DNA of 64,000 nt from Megalobrama amblycephala (Eukaryota; Chordata; Actinopteri; Cypriniformes; Xenocyprididae): positions 1,558,001 through 1,622,000 of the forward strand of contig NC_063061.1 in the NCBI RefSeq assembly GCF_018812025.1, written 5' to 3'. Each line of letters opens with the position of its first letter. Within the stretch, counting starts at the first letter, position 1. Shown here one piece after another: positions 63,646-64,000 of this stretch. The notes beneath the pieces are model-generated. The model had not been told where the DNA came from and searched no databases. It worked only from the letters and a program-made list of their open reading frames with translations. The position numbers and the translations under genes were made by a program.

Positions 63646-64000
63646 TATTTTGTTCCCTCACAATTGAAAATTATATCATGCAATTGCAAGTTTATATCTA
63701 ACAATTCTGAGGAAAAAAAAGTAATATAAATTCGCAATTCTGACTAAATATCTCGCAATTCTGACTTTATATCTCGCAATTCTGACTTTATATCGCAATT
63801 CTGACTTTATATCTCGCAATTCTGACTTTATATCTCGCAATTCTGACTTTATATCTCGCAATTCTGACTTTATATCACGCAATTCGGACTTTATATCTCG
63901 CAATTCGGACTTTATATCTCGCAATTCTGACTTTATATCACAATTCAGACTTTATATCTCGCAATTCAGACTTTATATCTCGCAATTCTGACTTTATCTC
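63646..64000. repeat. 21-bp minisatellite, runs off the window end
   Basis: Diverged at first, then regular from about 63730: CTGACTTTATATCTCGCAAT-type units, about 13 copies to the window edge. The period is a multiple of three, so the minus strand reads as a repeating heptad peptide (RDIKSEL). It is simple-repeat DNA, not a gene. The array continues past 64000. Confidence 0.92.

Overview
The window looks like intron-rich, AT-rich nuclear DNA from a teleost fish, most likely a cyprinid. The evidence is the repeat content: Tc1 with a DD34E transposase, Angel/T2-like foldback MITEs, several TTAA-flanked Kolobok- and piggyBac-like elements, hAT elements with 8-bp duplications, and the fish-typical CACTC/CACTG-A6 terminal repeats. 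There are no operons, rRNAs, tRNAs or CRISPR arrays. The species assignment rests on recalled repeat families and is inference.

Host coding content is almost nil. The one credible host exon is at 27897-28124 (+ strand): a phase 1-1 exon of 228 bp encoding a follistatin-type half-EGF plus Kazal module, best matching the FSTL4/FSTL5 family and FSTL4 in particular. The rest of the window therefore reads as large introns of, or DNA flanking, a follistatin-like gene; no second exon was found. Two transposon-encoded coding regions are visible: a full-length, uninterrupted Tc1 transposase (17744-18808, - strand) and a frameshifted THAP-domain remnant (35177-35535, + strand) inside a Kolobok-like element.

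Layout. 0-9.8 kb: Angel/T2 MITE, small TIR elements, and a TA-flanked element carrying two TTAA insertions. 12.9-14.6 kb: a CAG/CAA/TAA-rich composite minisatellite with six spaced copies of a unique motif. 17.5-19.1 kb: the Tc1. 22.2-23.9 kb: a hAT element with a foldback element nested inside. 27.9 kb: the exon. 28.7-29.5 kb: foldback MITE. 31.8-33.2 kb: piggyBac-like element. 34.5-37.1 kb: a three-layer nest (TTAA element, hAT, Kolobok). 37.3-39.2 kb: two more TTAA elements. 41.2-43.1 kb: a piggyBac-like giant palindrome inserted in the terminal repeat of another element. 44.5-52.1 kb: two nested TA-flanked elements, the inner one holding about 55 tandem copies of a 111-bp monomer (6.1 kb). 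55.1-56.1 kb: inverted copy of the 38.3-kb element. 59.5-60.7 kb: a 1.17-kb foldback with mirror-image ORFs. 63.0-64.0 kb: a 21-bp minisatellite interrupted by a CACTC-type element and running off the window edge.

The most noteworthy structure is the transposon-within-transposon carrying the 111-bp satellite array. The stacking of TTAA-specific insertions, about a dozen in 64 kb, comes next. All element borders were read by eye from terminal inverted repeats and target-site duplications; no alignment or database search was run.
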